A DNA stretch of 64,000 nt from Mycteria americana (lineage: Eukaryota > Chordata > Aves > Ciconiiformes > Ciconiidae). Location of the stretch: contig NC_134379.1 of assembly GCF_035582795.1 (NCBI RefSeq), forward strand, positions 372,001-436,000. The letters run 5' to 3'. Numbering within the stretch: position 1 is the stretch's first letter; every line of letters starts with the position of its first letter. Both the position numbers and the translations under genes were made by a program. Under the pieces are notes generated by a model. The model saw only the letters and a program-made list of their open reading frames with translations, was not told the DNA's origin and did not search any database. Shown in pieces: positions 60,900 through 64,000 of this stretch.

Positions 60900-63800
60900 C
60901 CAGGTTTCTCAAGAAGACCTCGTGTTCCAGATCTGAGCTGTTCATGCTCTAACATCGCAGATTTAATGAGGTACAATGTGAATAAACAACCTTTTGAAGA
61001 AAATTAATGTTGGAGTAATGATTTGTTCTGTCATGTAAGGGAGCTTTTACCATATAGGCAATTCAGTTCCAATTCCATTAGAAGGTAGCTTTGGGGTCAA
61101 TGTTCTGCTCATGTTTTTTTTCCCCAGGTAGATAGATAAATGCTTGAGCTGGGAAGAATAAGAAGAGGATGATCTTGTGTTTGCATTTGCAGAACATTAA
61201 TTTCAACTTTGTTCTAGACAAGTCATTGTTGATCACGTCAGAGCAGAAGGAAACTGAGAGACTCAACCCTAAAAATATTAAACTATGTTTTGATTTTTTT
61301 TCTTTCTGCATAGTGGACAGAGATTTGAGCTTGGACTTTGTTTTGTTTTTCATAGCAACTTTGCAATGAGCCAAGCAGATTTCAGTCAACCTCTGCACTT
61401 AATTCTTCATTCATTAAAAAAAAGTCTTATCAGAGTGAAACCAGTTGATAAACAAATGCTCCAAGAGTGCGGAGCAGAACTGCACTGTTGCATCAGCACC
61501 CTGGAGAGGAGCCCAGCTTCTGAGGTTGTAAATTTATTCCAGAAGTTGTAGTTCTGCCTGGTGTTACATACTAAATTTTCAGAACTTGGCTGAAACAAAA
61601 GCCCCAAAGGTTTAGCACTGTCAAGCTAGCTTAGGTTCACTGCTACGACAATTGTACTATTAGGCACTTGTGCAACAGTACACTGTATACAGAAACCAGA
61701 CTGATTTTTTCTTTTTTTTTTTCTTTTTTTAAAGTGATTTGCTATTTGCATTTGTTGAACTATTTTCAGCTTCTTAGTTAGCAATTTTCTATAATACTAT
61801 CTTTTCCTATGCAGTATGTTTTTTTTTCCCTGGGAATTGGGTTACAAAAACCATCTAAAAAGGATTTATGCATAGTTTTTCTTAATAAAATAGGGTTGCT
61901 TTTTTTAGACAAGGTTTTAGTGGTTGTGGAATACTACCATTACTATATCAAAACATAACAAGTCACTCCCCAGTAAACACAGACTTTGGGCTAAAAGCAG
62001 AGATCAAACAGATCCCATGTGTCTGCATTGCTATTCTGGAATGTGATTTCTCTCCCAAGACTGACTTCAGAGGAGAGAATCCTAAAAAAGGATTGGTCAC
62101 AGGAATAAATTACTATGTAGGTTTGCCAGAGTCAAGTCAAACATCTCAATTCTTGGCCATCAAAACTAGGAACAAAATTGGAAGTCAGGATCATAGTATG
62201 ATAACTAAGAACATTCTCTAGGAAGAGTTGGAATTTTTTTTCTGCTTTTAAATATTAGTTGAGTCAGACTTTCAGGGTATAAGTGTTAACATATATGACT
62301 CTGAGCCAGGAATTTTCCATGTTGTGAAATCAGGACAACATTGCTGCCTCAGTTTCTCCTTTTATAGGGACTAGACTGACATCGCTGTTGTTGTCTGTCT
62401 AAAAACTGTTTCTGAAACCTTATTTTTCTTTTCTGAGACATTGTGACAGATTATGCTAAAATTATAGTGGATTTATATATAAAACACAGATATATTACCT
62501 AACAAACAGAAATAGATGAGATAATGTTTTCTACCTCAAGCAAATTAAGCTGTCAAGAGTTGAAAACTGCATTCAAAAAATGACACGTCTGCCATAGTAA
62601 TTACAGATAGTAGCTAAGTGACAATAAAATCAAGTTTGTGACATGTCTTTGTAAATGCTGTATTTGGGAAAACCACAGACACCAGAATACCAAAAGGTCT
62701 TTCCAGGTTCACAAAATAACATAATGTTTCTACTATCATCAATTGTTTGATCTCAATGTCTGGATTTCAACCTCTTTTTCCAACTGCACACAGAACTTTG
62801 GACTTTTTAAAATATTAAATGAATATTTATGAATATTAATGAATAGTTTTTAATATTACATCCTCCGTCTTGCCAAAATAGGTGTCTCCTTTAATATTTG
62901 AGATATTATAAAGGCAGTTGATTCTTTGGAGGACTCAGAGATTCCATTTGAAATTGATAACAAAATATCTCCTGTAGGTAAAGATCTCACATGTTCATGT
63001 CTATGACATAATTCAGAGTTGCTTCTGAGGGCTTAAATGTAAAGTTGTCTATCCCAGTCACCTCTAGTGTTTTCCACACTGGATACTTGTAACCGACAAA
63101 AATATAATTTTTAGCTGGCTATGCCTTCCACTTATTTAAGCTGAAGTTTTACAGTCACAGGTTTCAGAGACTATTAGGAACTATAGGCTAGGTTCTGGCA
63201 TTTTTAGTCATGTTGATTAGTACTGCACTGGCAATAACACTTTTTAGAAAATGGAATGGTTTATGGCAACAAGTACAATATAATGTCATTAGAACTGGCA
63301 TAGACACCGCCAGTAAATGGGGCCACTTCTGGGATGTGAAGGCACCAAGACTCCATTAGACACAGGAGAAAATGAAGTCTTGTCTGAAGTGCTATGAGGT
63401 CTTGAAGGTGGACACTGAGGAAGTGAGATGTCGCAAAGGGTTTATCTATGACGCCATAGTATACTGCATTTACATCAGAAAGAAAAGAAGGTCCAGCAAG
63501 GCTTCATGATTGAAAACTGATCAAGTGGAACAGTAAGTATTTTATACCCAATGCTTGGAACCCAAGACATCCCCTTTTGTGCATACATTTACCCATTTGC
63601 TTTAGAATAGAGTGCAAACTTGTATTGACATGGATAATGACATCTTAAAGGATTTTACCCATAGAACGCAAGACAGAATTCTGCAGACTGGAGAGTATCC
63701 TGCTTCAAATATGGTTAAATAACAGAGAACAGAGTATGCATTATGTTATAAATATAACAAGCCAGTACAAAGTCTGCAATTTTTTTACTCCAATGTTATA

Positions 63801-64000
63801 ATTGTAATTCAATAGAAACAAGATCATAGTTATCAGTGACTGAAACAATTGTCAGAACATATTTAATTAAAGGCTTAACTGTTCACAGAGTTCCATTTTT
63901 TGAGGTCAAGAAACTGGCAGGTAATGTGCATTTCAGAAGCCAGCCTATGACAGTCATGGTAGAATGGTCTTCATCTGAAGACTGTTAAACACCATTCAAT
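60900..64000. other. no gene supported
   Basis: AT-rich unique sequence. Short frames only; the plus-strand frame at 61366-61551 is the most protein-like but has no splice, start or homology support. No recognised repeat except short poly-T runs near 61707-61730. Confidence 0.55.

Noticed and set aside
61366-61551. 61-codon plus-strand frame beginning MSQADFSQPLHL
   Set aside because: Protein-like composition but isolated, with no promoter, splice sites or recognised family.
1-64000. CRISPR arrays, operons, tRNA or rRNA genes
   Set aside because: None seen. The window is a vertebrate chromosome with spliced genes and interspersed repeats.

Overview
The window is vertebrate nuclear DNA, almost certainly from a bird. 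It has four CR1 LINE insertions with the typical ATTCTGTG-type 3' tail, three solo LTRs of one avian endogenous-retrovirus family, short introns, and small CpG-island promoters. The order PITPNM3 - KIAA0753 - TXNDC17 - MED31 is that of human 17p13.2. The CR1 and LTR content suggests a non-galliform bird, but that is inference.

Layout. Positions 1-5.8 kb hold the 5' end of a minus-strand gene that I read as PITPNM3: a CpG island, a 22-bp first coding exon, a (GGGGCT)11 tract upstream of the start codon, and the start of a long intron with a purine-rich minisatellite. From 5.8 to 26.6 kb I find no gene, only two CR1 fragments and one solo LTR. From 27.0 to 49.9 kb lies KIAA0753 (moonraker/OFIP) on the minus strand. 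I assembled 15 coding exons whose splice phases all agree, giving 2568 nt and 855 residues. One intron carries a 3.8-kb, nearly complete CR1 in antisense, and two solo LTRs sit on either side of the largest coding exon. A bidirectional CpG-island promoter near 50.0 kb separates KIAA0753 from TXNDC17, which runs on the plus strand (four exons, 122 residues, WCPDC active site). MED31 follows on the minus strand (four exons, 125 residues) and meets TXNDC17 tail to tail near 53 kb.

The most unusual feature is at 57.2-60.9 kb. Three or four exon-like open segments on the minus strand join in phase into an unrecognised protein. Its last exon would lie inside MED31 intron 1, so the unknown gene and MED31 would be interleaved on the same strand. 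This is a hypothesis from sequence alone. The last 3 kb show nothing I can support.

The named genes are not a pathway. KIAA0753 acts at centrioles and centriolar satellites, TXNDC17 is a cytosolic disulfide reductase, MED31 is a Mediator subunit, and PITPNM3 is a membrane-associated RdgB/Nir-family protein. They share only conserved synteny.
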